Shown here one piece after another: positions 18,173 through 29,284 of a DNA stretch of 64,000 bases (within the stretch, counting starts at the first letter, position 1; each line of letters starts with the position of its first letter). The position numbers and the translations under genes are program-made. Below the pieces are notes generated by a model. It saw nothing but the letters and a program-made list of their open reading frames with translations. It had not been told where the DNA came from and searched no databases. The stretch comes from Bog-473 sp963738135 (GTDB taxonomy: Bacteria > Actinomycetota > Acidimicrobiia > Acidimicrobiales > RAAP-2): positions 248,001-312,000 of the forward strand of contig CAVTVK010000006.1 of the NCBI GenBank assembly GCA_963738135.1, read 5' to 3'.

Positions 18173-18985
18173 CTACAGCTGACCCCAGTTCGTCACCTGG
18201 ACCGGGGCCACGATCGGCGTCCCGACGTTGAGCTGAATCTGGTAGTGGTTCCCCAACGGGAGGTTGTTGGGGTCGCCGTTGTAGAGCTGCGGCTTCTTGC
18301 CCGGGGACGTGAAGAACACGGTCACATTGCCGGTGGCCGGTCCGACCTCGGTCTTGCTGAGGGGAATGCCCCATTCCTTGAAGACCTGGCCCAGCGTGAA
18401 GGAATCGCTGGTGCTCGGCGACTCGACGTGGATGATCCCGTCATTGGCGTGGACGTGCAACCAGTAGAAGCAGCTGCCGGTCTCGACGAAGGGCCCAGTC
18501 TTGGTGTTCACCGCCTGGAAGCCCGGGATCCCGATCCCGTACGGGATCACCCGGGCCTGCCCGTTCACGAAGATCGTCAGATGGGTGTGGACATGCAGCA
18601 CCAACTGTTCGTTCGTCTGGCACTGGACGCCGTCGACCGTCTGGCCTGTGGCCGCATTGAGCAGCGTCGCCAGCTTCGGCCCGCTCGGCACCGGGATGGT
18701 CTCGGGACCGGGCGTCCCCGCCGGCGGCTGGACCCACGAGGAGGACATGGAAGAGGGAATGGGCGCGAGCGCCAGGTGGGGGTTCGTGACGCTGGGCGGG
18801 GAGCTGCTGGACCCGCCGGTCAGCACGAGGACGAGCACCACGACGAGCGCGACCACCGCCACGGCGCCACCGACGCGGACGCCCATCCGCACCCGCTTCT
18901 GCCGCTGCTCGGCGGCGCGCTTCTCGGCGGCGTTGCGCTGGTTCTCTGCCCTGCGCTGGGCCTTCGATTTGCTTTGACTGGTCAT
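18173..18985 (-). CDS. membrane-anchored histidine-rich hypothetical protein
   Basis: 270 residues: a highly charged N-terminus (KAQRRAENQRNAAEKRAAEQ, likely helical), one membrane segment around residues 42-60 (GGAVAVVALVVVLVLVLTG), a Ser/Pro linker, then an extracytoplasmic domain with QLVLHVHTHLTIFVNGQ and CFYWLHVHANDGIIHVES. The clustered His residues could hold a metal, but this is inference. I recognise it as a recurring uncharacterised actinobacterial arrangement, not a named family. ATG 18985 overlaps the upstream stop by four bases, coupling it to the neighbouring hypothetical gene. Confidence 0.75.
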   Translation of the reverse strand: MTSQSKSKAQRRAENQRNAAEKRAAEQRQKRVRMGVRVGGAVAVVALVVVLVLVLTGGSSSSPPSVTNPHLALAPIPSSMSSSWVQPPAGTPGPETIPVPSGPKLATLLNAATGQTVDGVQCQTNEQLVLHVHTHLTIFVNGQARVIPYGIGIPGFQAVNTKTGPFVETGSCFYWLHVHANDGIIHVESPSTSDSFTLGQVFKEWGIPLSKTEVGPATGNVTVFFTSPGKKPQLYNGDPNNLPLGNHYQIQLNVGTPIVAPVQVTNWGQL

Positions 18986-19620
18986 TGGGGCGTCAGCGTA
19001 GCGAACCAATCCCAGCGGAAGGCATCAACGCGCTCGAGCGGTCCCGCCCATTCCGGCGCGGCACCGCCAGCGGTCCCCAGTGACGCGGAGGCCTCCCACA
19101 AGTCGCCGTCGATGAAGGCGACCGTGATGGTGCGATCGTGCTCGGCGTCGGCGAACTGCCAGGCACCGGCGACCCCGGAGTGACCGACCAACGTCTCGCC
19201 GTCGACAGTGGGGCCCACCACGACGTGCACCCCGTGGGCGGGGCGGAAGGGAATGGCCCCGGGCGACACCGCCACGCGGGGGGCGGCCCAGCGTCCCACC
19301 ACCGGAAAGGGTCCCGACAGCAGGGCGCGGCGGGCCCGGAAGAAACGGTCCAGCGCGTACAGGCGCTCGGCCAGGGCGAAGAACTCCGGGATGAGGTGCT
19401 CGTCGCGGAGCAGGTAGAGGGTCATGTAGTGAAACCCGTCGAGGAGGCTGCCCGTCGCCGCTTCGGCTTGCCGGCACCGCGGGGAGCGCACCCAACGCTG
19501 ACCGAACGTGATGCCCTCGATGGTGAATTGCTCGGGGAGATGGTCGAGCTGATGCCACGCGTTGTAGGCCTCGTGGGCGGAGGGGTCGGTCACCTCGGTG
19601 AAGGAGAAGAAGCCGAGCAC
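18982..19620 (-). CDS. hypothetical protein, possible dimeric alpha/beta-barrel
   Basis: 212 residues, no signal peptide or membrane segment. The N-terminus (FFSFTEVTDPSAHEAYNAWHQLDHLPEQ) resembles EthD/NIPSNAP-type dimeric alpha/beta-barrel proteins, with the W-H...DH-LPE pattern; this is a weak resemblance only. A second similar strand set may lie around residue 125 (GVHVVVGPTVDG). The stop overlaps the ATG of the histidine-rich membrane protein. Function unknown. Confidence 0.65.
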   Translation of the reverse strand: MLGFFSFTEVTDPSAHEAYNAWHQLDHLPEQFTIEGITFGQRWVRSPRCRQAEAATGSLLDGFHYMTLYLLRDEHLIPEFFALAERLYALDRFFRARRALLSGPFPVVGRWAAPRVAVSPGAIPFRPAHGVHVVVGPTVDGETLVGHSGVAGAWQFADAEHDRTITVAFIDGDLWEASASLGTAGGAAPEWAGPLERVDAFRWDWFATLTPQ

Positions 19621-19661
19621 GAGGCGAGGCTACCCGGCCCCTGCTGCAAGACTCGGGCCCC

Positions 19662-20730
19662 GTGACAGCGTCGGCACAATTCCTCTCCGGGCTCCGGGTC
19701 CTCGACCTCAGCATCTGGCGCCCGGGTCCGTACGCGACGTCGCTGCTGGTGCCACTGGGCGCCGACGTGCTGAAAGTGGAGCCGCCGGGCGGCGACCCGA
19801 TGCGCTACTACGCCGGACTCTTCGCTGCGGTCAACGAGGGCAAACGCAGCGTCGAGCTCGACCTGAAGGACACGGACGGACGCGCCCGGGCGCTCGAGCT
19901 GGCGGCCCGGGCCGATGTGGTGGTGGAGGGATTCCGTCCCGGGGTGCTGGCGCGGCTGGGACTGGACGAAGTGGCCGTGCGGGCAGTCAATCCCGGTGTC
20001 ATCTACTGCTCGATCTCCGGCTACGGGCAGAAGGACCCGCGCGCCCTGCTGCCGGGCCACGACGTGAACTACCAGGCCTGGTCGGGGGCCCTGACACCCG
20101 AAGGCGGCTCGGCCACGAAGCTCCCGCCGCTCCCGACGGCCGACCTCGCAGCAGGGCTGACCGCGGCCTTCGGGATCTGCGCCGCCGTCCTGGGTCGGAT
20201 CACGACCGGCGAAGGGGCCTACCTGGACGTCTCCATGACCGAGGTGCTGGCGACGTGGACCGGACCCGCCGGTGCCACGCCGGCCGATTCGCCGGCCGAT
20301 TCGCCGGCCATTCGCCGATTCGCCGGCCACCGGCGCCTTGCACTCCCCCATGCCCGGGTACGGCATCTTCGCCACGGCCGACGGCGGGCAGGTGGCGCTC
20401 GGTGTCCTCAACGAGCAGCACTTCTGGGTGAACCTGTGCCGGGAGCTCGACCTCGCCCCGCTGGAGGAGCTCGACTTCGACGAGCGGTGCGGTCGCGGCG
20501 TGGAGGTCCAGGACGCCGTGAGCCGGGCCATCGCCAACCAGCCCCGAGATGCGCTCGTGGCCCGCCTTGTCGCCGCCGGGGTGCCCGTCGCTCCCGTGCT
20601 CGACCGCGAGGGGATGCTGGCCGCCGGGCCATTCCCTCGTTTCCCGATCCGGCTTCCCCTGCCCGGCGCCCCGCGTCCCGTTCCAGGGCTGGACCAGCAT
20701 CACGGCCAGGGCTTCGGCCAGCCTGGATGA
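19662..20730 (+). pseudogene. CaiB/BaiF family CoA-transferase (frameshifted in a microrepeat)
   Basis: Family III CoA-transferase. The first frame (GTG 19662) has GLRVLDLSIWRPGPYATSLL, GADVLKVEPPGGDP, EGFRPGVLARLGL and catalytic Asp in GHDVNYQAWSG. It runs into a microrepeat of 12-base units at 20279-20330; the C-terminal part (MPGYGIFATADGG, NEQHFWVNLCRELDL, RDALVARLVAAGVPVAPV) continues in another frame. Units 3 and 4 of the repeat are 11 and 8 bases, giving the shift. Repaired length is about 355 residues, normal for the family. It would transfer CoA between acids. Confidence 0.8.
20279..20330 (+). repeat. gccggccgattc microrepeat inside the CoA-transferase gene
   Basis: Two perfect 12-base units (gccggccgattc), then an 11-base unit (gccggccattc), an 8-base unit (gccgattc) and a partial unit. 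Full units encode P-A-D-S in frame; the two short units together lose five bases, which switches frame. Confidence 0.9.
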
Positions 20731-20773
20731 GGCCTGACGAGCGGCAGAGCCGCTGTTACGGTCCACCGGACGC

Positions 20774-21261
20774 ATGACACGGATCTCCGACCTCCTGAGC
20801 GCCAACCTGGCCTACTCCGCCGCACGCGCCAACGTGGCCGACCCGCGCCCGGGTCGGCATCTCGCCATCGTGACGTGCATGGATGCTCGCATCGACGTCT
20901 TTGCCGTCCTGGGTCTGCACCTCGGCGAGGCCCATGTGATCCGCAACGCCGGGGGCGCGTCACCGAGGACGTGTTGCGCAGCCTCGCCCTGTCGAGCGGC
21001 GTGCTCGGCGTGGACACCGCCGTGGTGATGCAACACACCAAGTGCGGTCTGGTCGGCGTCAGTGACACACAGCTGCGGGAGCTGACCGGAGCCGACCTGG
21101 GATTCTTGCCGATCGACGACCACGCCGCCGCGCTGCGCGAGGACGTGGAGCTGCTGGCCCGGACCCCTTTCCTCGCCCGGCTCCAGCTCATCGCCGGGCT
21201 GGTCTACGACGTCGAGAGCGGGGAGCTCGAGGACATCGTGCGCTGGGAGCGCGCCGGCTGA
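20774..21261 (+). pseudogene. beta-class carbonic anhydrase (frameshifted)
   Basis: A small beta-carbonic anhydrase. The first frame gives VTCMDARIDVFAVLGL with the Cys-x-Asp-x-Arg zinc/dyad motif, then HVIRNAGG. The second frame continues RVTEDVLRSLALSSGVLGV, MQHTKCGL (zinc His and Cys) and a C-terminal LQLIAGLVYDVESGEL. One G missing from the G5 run at 20951-20955 joins them as NAGGRVTEDV, giving about 162 residues, normal for the short actinobacterial subclass. It hydrates CO2 to bicarbonate. Confidence 0.85.
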
Positions 21262-21332
21262 GGTCGTCGGGTGTTGCAGGCCGCAATCCTCGACGGCCGG
21301 TTCGGCACGCCCCGGACCGTGGTCCTTCACCG

Positions 21333-21569
21333 CCGCGCGACGAGAACGACCCCCTGCTGACCATGGACAATGTGATCCGCAACCCCCACAACGGCGCTGT
21401 GACCAGCGAAGAGTGGGATGTACAGTTCAGCGACATCTTCGACCAGATCAACGCCTTTGCGGAGGGCACGCCCATCAACGTGGTCAACCCTGACGCAGTG
21501 ACGCCTGCCCGGAGCGACCCTAAGGAGTCATCATGCCGCCCCAAGACGCCGCAGCCGCCCCGCCTGTGA
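21333..21569 (+). pseudogene. C-terminal remnant of a D-2-hydroxyacid dehydrogenase
   Basis: Only the last part of a family protein is present: DENDPLLTMDNVIRNPHNGA (the catalytic-His region near the C-terminal end of the NAD domain) followed by EEWDVQFSDIFDQINAFAEG and TPINVVNP. The upstream catalytic and NAD-binding sequence is absent; the preceding 100 bases contain no matching frame. The reading frame runs past the likely native end into the start of the L,D-transpeptidase gene. A deletion remnant, not an expressed enzyme. Confidence 0.6.
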
Positions 21570-23062
21570 GCAGCACATCCCGTACGCCGCACAAGAGGCG
21601 CGGGCGCTCGCTCTTGGCCGCCCTGGTCGGATGTCTGACGCTCGTTCCAGCCCTTTTGGCGGTGGCCCCCGGCAGTGCGTCGGCCGCCACCTATCCCGAC
21701 AACGTCGCCCAGCCGGTCAACTTCGGCGACGCCGGGTTCTTCGGCCCCTCTGGGGGCCTCACCCTGAACGCGCCCCCGGTGGGCATGGCGTCGACCCACG
21801 ATGGTCAGGGGTATTGGATCGTCGCCTCCGACGGCGGGATCTTCAACTACGGCAACGCGTCCTTCCTGGGCTCGGCGGGCGGCATCCACCTGAACCAGCC
21901 GATCGTCGGCATGGCCGCCACGCCTGACGGCGGCGGGTACTGGCTCGTGGCCTCCGACGGCGGCATCTTCTCGTACGGCGATGCGACGTTCTACGGTTCG
22001 ACCGGGTCGATCCATCTCAACCGGCCGATCGTCGGCATGGCGGTCACGCCGAGCGGCCACGGCTACTGGCTCGTCGCCTCCGACGGCGGGATCTTCGCCT
22101 ACGGCGACGCGCAATTCTACGGCTCCACGGGATCGATCCACTTGAATCAGCCTGTCGTGGGCATGGCAGCAGGGCCGGGCGGAAACGGCTACTGGCTGGT
22201 CGCGTCCGACGGCGGCATCTTCGCCTACGGCAGTGCACCCTTCCTCGGCTCGACCGGGGGCATCACGCTGAACGCCCCCATTGTGGGGATGGCCGCCACG
22301 GGGACCGGCTACTGGCTGGCCGCTCGCGACGGTGGGGTCTTCAATTACGGCACCCCGTTCCTCGGCTCCATGGGCGGCCAGGCCAACACCAACCCCATCC
22401 GCGCCATCGCGGCCACACCCACCGGGCAGGGCTTCTGGCTCCTGCCCACGAGTCCCCCACCCGTGCCACCCACGGTCCAGCTCGGATCGAGCGGCGCGGC
22501 GGTGGCCTCCCTGCAGAACCAGCTGTTCGCCCTCGGGTACTGGGTCGACACCACGAGCGGGACCTTCGACGACAGCACGCAGCAGGCGGTTTGGGCGCTG
22601 CAGAAGGCGGCCAACCTCCCACGCGACGGTGTGGTGGGGGCCGCCACGTGGGCGGCCCTGGCGGCCAAGGTCGTGCCTCAGCCCCGGGCGGAGTCGGGCT
22701 ACCAGATCCAGATCAACCTGGCCAACGACCTGATCATGGTCGTCAACAACAACCACCTCCTCTGGACGCTCAACACATCGACCGGGGGTGGGTACAAATA
22801 CACCCAGGACGGGCAAACCAACATCGCGGTCACGCCCACCGGCATGTTCAACACGTTCCGGGTGGTCGACGGCACCGTGACCGACTCCCTCGGCACCCTG
22901 TTCCGGCCGCGGTTCTTCTACCAGGGCTACGCCATTCACGGTGACTCGTCCGTCCCGCCCCAACCGGTCTCCCACGGCTGCGCACGCGTCAGCAACGAAG
23001 CCATCAACTGGATCTGGGCCAACAACATCGACCCGATCGGCGCGTCGGTCTGGGTCTACTAG
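21533..23062 (+). CDS. secreted L,D-transpeptidase with N-terminal repeat domain and peptidoglycan-binding domain
   Basis: 509 residues. Residues 1-51 form a long signal peptide (basic start, LVGCLTLVPALLAVAPGSASA). Residues about 60-305 hold six repeats of roughly 42 residues, each with GYWLVASDGGIFxYG and FxGSxGxIxLNxPxVGMA, probably a beta-propeller-like surface domain. Residues about 315-375 are a peptidoglycan_binding_1 domain (LGSSGAAVASLQNQL, DGVVGAATWAAL). Residues about 385-509 are the YkuD catalytic domain with AIHGDSS and SHGCARVS; the nucleophile is C483. It should form 3-3 crosslinks or act on peptidoglycan outside the cell. The repeat type is common in Acidimicrobiia. Confidence 0.9.
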   Translation: MPPQDAAAAPPVSSTSRTPHKRRGRSLLAALVGCLTLVPALLAVAPGSASAATYPDNVAQPVNFGDAGFFGPSGGLTLNAPPVGMASTHDGQGYWIVASDGGIFNYGNASFLGSAGGIHLNQPIVGMAATPDGGGYWLVASDGGIFSYGDATFYGSTGSIHLNRPIVGMAVTPSGHGYWLVASDGGIFAYGDAQFYGSTGSIHLNQPVVGMAAGPGGNGYWLVASDGGIFAYGSAPFLGSTGGITLNAPIVGMAATGTGYWLAARDGGVFNYGTPFLGSMGGQANTNPIRAIAATPTGQGFWLLPTSPPPVPPTVQLGSSGAAVASLQNQLFALGYWVDTTSGTFDDSTQQAVWALQKAANLPRDGVVGAATWAALAAKVVPQPRAESGYQIQINLANDLIMVVNNNHLLWTLNTSTGGGYKYTQDGQTNIAVTPTGMFNTFRVVDGTVTDSLGTLFRPRFFYQGYAIHGDSSVPPQPVSHGCARVSNEAINWIWANNIDPIGASVWVY

Positions 23063-23082
23063 CCCGCCGGCCCCAATCCGCG

Positions 23083-24016
23083 ATGGGCTACACCAAGGGA
23101 CTGCACGAGGTCGCAGACGGGATCTGGGCCTATCTGCAACCCGACGGCGGCTGGGGCTGGTCCAACGCCGGGCTCATCACCGGGGCCGACAGCTCGCTGT
23201 TGGTCGACACCCTCTTCGATCTACGCCTCACCGCTGAGATGCTCGAACAAATGGACGCCGTGACGCCGGCGGCAGCGCCCATCGCCTCGGTCGTCAACAC
23301 GCATGCCAACGGCGACCATTGCTACGGCAACGCGCTGCTGGGGGACGCCGAGATCATCGCGACCGCCCGTTGCGCCGAGGAGATGCTGCAAGTGCCCCCG
23401 GCCACCATGGCCGCCCTGCTGCGCTCGGCGGAGTCGCTCGGCGCCGCGGGCCAGTTCGCACAGAAGGTCTTCTCCCCCTTCTCCTTCGAGGACATCCCGC
23501 TCGCCGTGCCCACCCGGACGTTCGACACCCGGCTCGACCTGCAGGTGGGCGGCCGCAGCGTGACGCTGCTCGAGGTGGGACCGGCCCATACGGCCGGAGA
23601 CGCCGTTGTCCATCTGGCCGAGGAGGGCATCGTGTTCACGGGCGACATCCTCTTCCACGGCGGCCACCCGATCGTCTGGGCCGGACCGGTCGCCAACTGG
23701 ATCACGGCCTGTGATCGCGTCCTGGCGCTCCACCCGACACGCCTCGTCCCGGGACACGGCCCACTGGCGACTCCCGACGCGCTCGACGGACCTCAAGGAG
23801 TATTTCCAGCTCCTGACCGACGAGGCCAGGATGCGCTACGACGGTGGCATGACCCCGCTGGACGCGGCCCGGGACATCGATCTCGGCGCGTATGCGGGAT
23901 GGAGCGAGGCCGAGCGGGTCGTGGCCAACGTGCGTGCCCTCTACCGCGACTTCGGCGACAGATCACCCTCCGACGCACTGACCATCATGAGTGAGATGGC
24001 CGCGTTGGCCGGCTGA
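23083..24016 (+). pseudogene. metallo-beta-lactamase fold hydrolase (frameshifted)
   Basis: MBL-fold protein. The first frame (ATG 23083) has NAGLITGADSSLLVDTLFD, the metal motif THANGDHCYGN (HxNxDH instead of HxHxDH), VGPAHTAGDAVVHL, VFTGDILFHGGHP and LVPGHGPLA. The last 75 residues (DLKEYFQLLTDEARMRYDGG through MAALAG) lie in the next frame; one extra G near 23785-23790 explains it. Repaired length is about 310 residues. The Asn in the metal motif occurs in a subgroup of MBL enzymes and need not abolish activity. Substrate unknown. Confidence 0.78.
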
Positions 24017-24082
24017 CCAGGAGCTCCCGCAGACCGGCCAGGACGACGACTACCGGAGCGGCGCCGCGGGTACACAACCCCG

Positions 24083-25533
24083 GTGGAGACGCGCACGGCG
24101 CCACTGGTAGGAGGCCGCTACCGCATCGAAGGACTCCTCGGTGAGGGCGGCATGGCCCGCGTGTTCGACGCTTTCGACGAACGCCTCCAACGCCCGGCTG
24201 CGGTGAAGATCCTGCGAGCCGAGACCCGAGCCCTGCCCGGCATGCGGCAGCGGTTCCAGCAAGAGGCTCTGATCGCGGCCCGGCTGAACCATCCTCACAT
24301 CGTGGCCGTGCTCGACTTCGGCGAGGACCGCTCGTCGTCGTATCTCGTGATGGAGCGCCTGCCCGGCACTACCCTGCGCGACGAGATCGTGGCCCGTGGG
24401 CCGCTACCGACCGAACGCGTCGCACTCGTCATGGCGGAAACCCTTGCTGCGCTCGCCGCGGCCCACGGGCGCGGGGTGCTGCACCGGGACATCAAGCCCA
24501 GCAACATCCTGTTGCAGCAGGACGGCCACACGAAGATCAGCGACTTCGGCATCGCCAAGAGCTTCGACCTTCGGATGGATGCTGCCCTGCCCCACGACGA
24601 CATCACGATGACCGGGGTCGTCCTGGGGACGCCCGGCTACCTGGCCCCGGAACGGAGGTCGGGCCACCCGGCCACCGTGCAGTCCGACCTGTACTCGGTC
24701 GGCGCGGTCATGGTCGAGACCCTCACCGGACAACGTCTCGGTCCCGAGGGCGTCCACGCTGAGCAGCTCCCTCCACACCTGCGCCAGGTTGCGTGCCGCG
24801 CACTGGCCCCGGATCCGCGGCACCGTTTCACGTCGGCGAGCGACATGTTGCGGGCAGTACAGACGGCCACCGCGACTCCGCTGGTCGCACTGCCCTGGCA
24901 CCCGCCCGGACCGGAAACGGCCACCGCAACGGTCCCTGTCCGGCCGTCACCATCGGCGCCGGGCACCGCACACCTGACTCCGTCGCCCTCGCTTCGGATT
25001 CCGGTCCGGCGTGCGAGCGCACGCCGTCGCCGCCTACTCACCCTGGCCGCTCTCGCTCTGGTGGCCGTGGCCGGCGCACTCTTCGTGCCTCTCGAACACG
25101 ACATGAGACCGACCGGTCCAGCAACCGCCCCTTCCACCCACCCGGCGGTCCACCCGAAGACGCAGGCGTTGACCCGACCGACAGCGACCACTGACCCCGG
25201 GAGCCCGACAATCACCGCGCTCGCCACGTCCCTCGCCAACGGAGGGTTCCCCGGCGACGGGGCCCTGGCCAGCGCCCTCCAAGCAACCGCCGCACAGCCG
25301 CCCGGGAAGGATCGCGAGTCCTCGGCAGCACAGACCCTGGCGCTGGCCGGCGTGCTTCTGGACGAAGGGGGCATCACGCCAGGGCAGTATCAGGACGTCG
25401 TCAACGTGCTGCGGCCGACGGGTGCCACCGTACTCGACGACGACCGTGCCACCACAACCATTCCAGGTGCCGTTCTTACAAGGGCACGGCCACGGCCACG
25501 GGCTCGGGCTCGGGCGACGGCGGCGACGGGTAG
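24083..25533 (+). CDS. transmembrane Ser/Thr protein kinase (C-terminal tail frameshifted)
   Basis: Hanks-type kinase: glycine loop LGEGGMARV (19-27), Lys42 in AVKIL, HRDIKPSNIL with catalytic Asp136, DFG Asp154, GTPGYLAPE near 183-190. A membrane segment spans about 318-336, followed by a Pro/Thr-rich stretch and a roughly 75-residue extracytoplasmic helical region (ALATSLANGGFPGDG to DVVNVLRPTG), not PASTA repeats. The best ending, GTATATGSGSGDGGDG with TAG at 25531-25533, is in another frame, so a base is probably missing near 25460-25480; unrepaired, the frame reads through into the monooxygenase. Role: signalling, targets unknown. Confidence 0.82.
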
Positions 25534-25651
25534 GCGGCGAACCGGCCACGGTTCCGCTTACGGGAGCGGCCTCCATCACGGGGCTACGCTGCCTCGCCGA
25601 GGCCGAGGTGAGACCGATAGACATGCGCACAAACAGCGGGAGCCCCTGACC

Positions 25652-27455
<1,804 letters not shown>

Positions 27456-27535
27456 CCCGCGTCCACGGGTAACTTCGGGCGCAGCGGTACCGGATTTGGC
27501 GAACGAGCACCGGTTCCCCGGGAAACGGAGAGTGC

Positions 27536-27991
27536 ATGAAGACGGTGCTCATACTCGGTGCGGACTTTGCCGGGCTGGAACTGGCCACGATGTTGTCCGA
27601 CGAGGTGCCAGACGAGGTCGACGTGACGATCGTGGACAGCAACGACGCCTTCGTGTTCGGCTTCTCGAAGCTCGACCTCATGTTCGGGCGAAAAGACCTG
27701 GACGGGGTGCGCGTCCCCTACTCCCTCCTCGACAAGCCATCGGTGCGCTTCGTCCAGGAGACCGTGCTCGCCATCGATCCACCAGATCAGGGGTGGCGAT
27801 ACGCCTGAGCCGTAGCAGGGCAAGGCGACCTGCTACATCGAGTTCGGCGGTCCCAAGGTGGCCCGGTTCGAGGCCAACTTCCTGTCGGGGCCGACACCCT
27901 TCGGCAACTTCACTCCGCCTCCGAGGACATCGCCGCTTCGAAGGTCGAGTTCGGTGCATCCCGTCGTCGTCGTTGGTTCGGCATCGACTGA
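27536..27991 (+). pseudogene. internally deleted FAD-dependent oxidoreductase (sulfide:quinone reductase-like)
   Basis: The first 85 residues are the FAD-binding start of an NDH-2/sulfide:quinone oxidoreductase-like flavoprotein (TVLILGADFAGLELATML, VTIVDSNDAFVFGFSKLDL). After a stop at 27806 the sequence resumes at 27822 with the C-terminal end of the same type of protein (KATCYIEFGGPKVARFEANF, SGPTPFG, then after one base slip SEDIAASKVEFGAS and RRRRWFGID, TGA at 27989-27991). About 250 central residues are missing, so it cannot be functional. ATG 27536 follows an aacggagag site. Confidence 0.7.
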
Positions 27992-28105
27992 CCCCTCCGG
28001 CTGGCATACGTCGCCACGTGACCACCCCGCCGCTCGGTCCGGTCGACGTCCACTTTCGTAGCAAGCCATGGAAAGATTGAGAGACCGCTGAGGAAAGGGT
28101 CATGG

Positions 28106-29011
28106 GTGCGTCACGATCGACACCGGCTTCAGGGAGTCGCCGCCCTCGCCATGCTCTGTGGAGTGCTGACCGTGGTGGTCCCAATCTCACAAGGGGTTCA
28201 AGCCGCCCCCAAGCCCACGAGCTACTACGTGTCGCTTGGAGACTCCTACTCCGTCGGATATCAACCGAATCGTGGGGCCACACCGGGCTACACCGCAGCG
28301 GTGGCGAAGGCAACGCACCTGACCCTGGTCAACTTCGGCTGTGGCGGGGCGACGACCACCTCGTTGACGTCTTCGATCGGGTGCCCTGACGTCCTGCCCC
28401 ACACGACCGGGGCGGTGACCTACCCCACGACGACGCAAGAAGCGGCGGCCGTGTCGTTCATTTCGGCCCACCGGGGACGCATCGGGCTGATCACGGTGTC
28501 GATCGGCGGTAACGACGTGACTTCGTGCGCGAGCCAGGCCAACCCGATCAGCTGCGTCTCGACCGCCGTGACCGGCATTACCACGAACGTGACGAGTCTG
28601 GCGGTTGCCCTCCGCGCCGCGGCCGGGCCAGCCGTCCCCCTCATCGGCCTCACCTATCCCGACGTCATCCTCGGAAGCTACGTGTATCCCATGCAGCCGG
28701 CCACCGCATCGACGGTGTCTCTGGCGAAGCTGTCCGTGGTGGCCTTCAAGTCTCTGATCAATCCTGCACTGTCCAAGGCATACGGGTCCGCCAATGGGTC
28801 GCTCGTGGATGTGACCAAGGCAACCGGCGCCTACGTGCCACTGACCCGGACCGTTCGCTTTCGCACCTACGGCACCATTCCGGCGGCGGTGGCGAGCGTC
28901 TGCGCCCTCACGTGGTTCTGCGCACAAGGAAACATCCACGCCACGACGAAGGGCTACAGCCTCATCGGCAAGCTGGTCGTCTCGAGGTTCGAGGCGATGC
29001 GCCGGTCCTGA
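28106..29011 (+). CDS. secreted SGNH/GDSL-family hydrolase
   Basis: 301 residues with a signal peptide (LAMLCGVLTVVVPISQGVQA, cleavage near 33). SGNH blocks: VSLGDSYSVG (catalytic Ser), the Gly of NFGCGGATT, TVSIGGNDVT (block III Asn) and the C-terminal GNIHATTKGY with His. It resembles secreted lipases of the SEST type (Streptomyces scabies esterase). The GTG at 28106 has a gaggaaaggg site upstream; ATG 28102 is out of frame. It presumably hydrolyses extracellular esters. Confidence 0.87.
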   Translation: MRHDRHRLQGVAALAMLCGVLTVVVPISQGVQAAPKPTSYYVSLGDSYSVGYQPNRGATPGYTAAVAKATHLTLVNFGCGGATTTSLTSSIGCPDVLPHTTGAVTYPTTTQEAAAVSFISAHRGRIGLITVSIGGNDVTSCASQANPISCVSTAVTGITTNVTSLAVALRAAAGPAVPLIGLTYPDVILGSYVYPMQPATASTVSLAKLSVVAFKSLINPALSKAYGSANGSLVDVTKATGAYVPLTRTVRFRTYGTIPAAVASVCALTWFCAQGNIHATTKGYSLIGKLVVSRFEAMRRS

Positions 29012-29284
29012 ACCGAGAAGAGGGTATGGCCCGGCAGGTGGACCGGTTCGGCGCCGTGCCGCATTTGGGACCTCGATCGACTCCGAGACGACCGCGCTGG
29101 CGAGTGTAGACGGCGGTCGGGCAACGACGTCGCAAAACATGGACGCCACCAAGACGACCTCGTCGTGGCAGCAGCCATGTTCTGACTTGTGGCTCGACAA
29201 TCGTGCCCGTACGCCGGTCGTCCGGGAACGTCCGGCGCCGAGGTGGCAAGCTCACCGTGACGAGGCCCTAACGAGGAGTGCACA

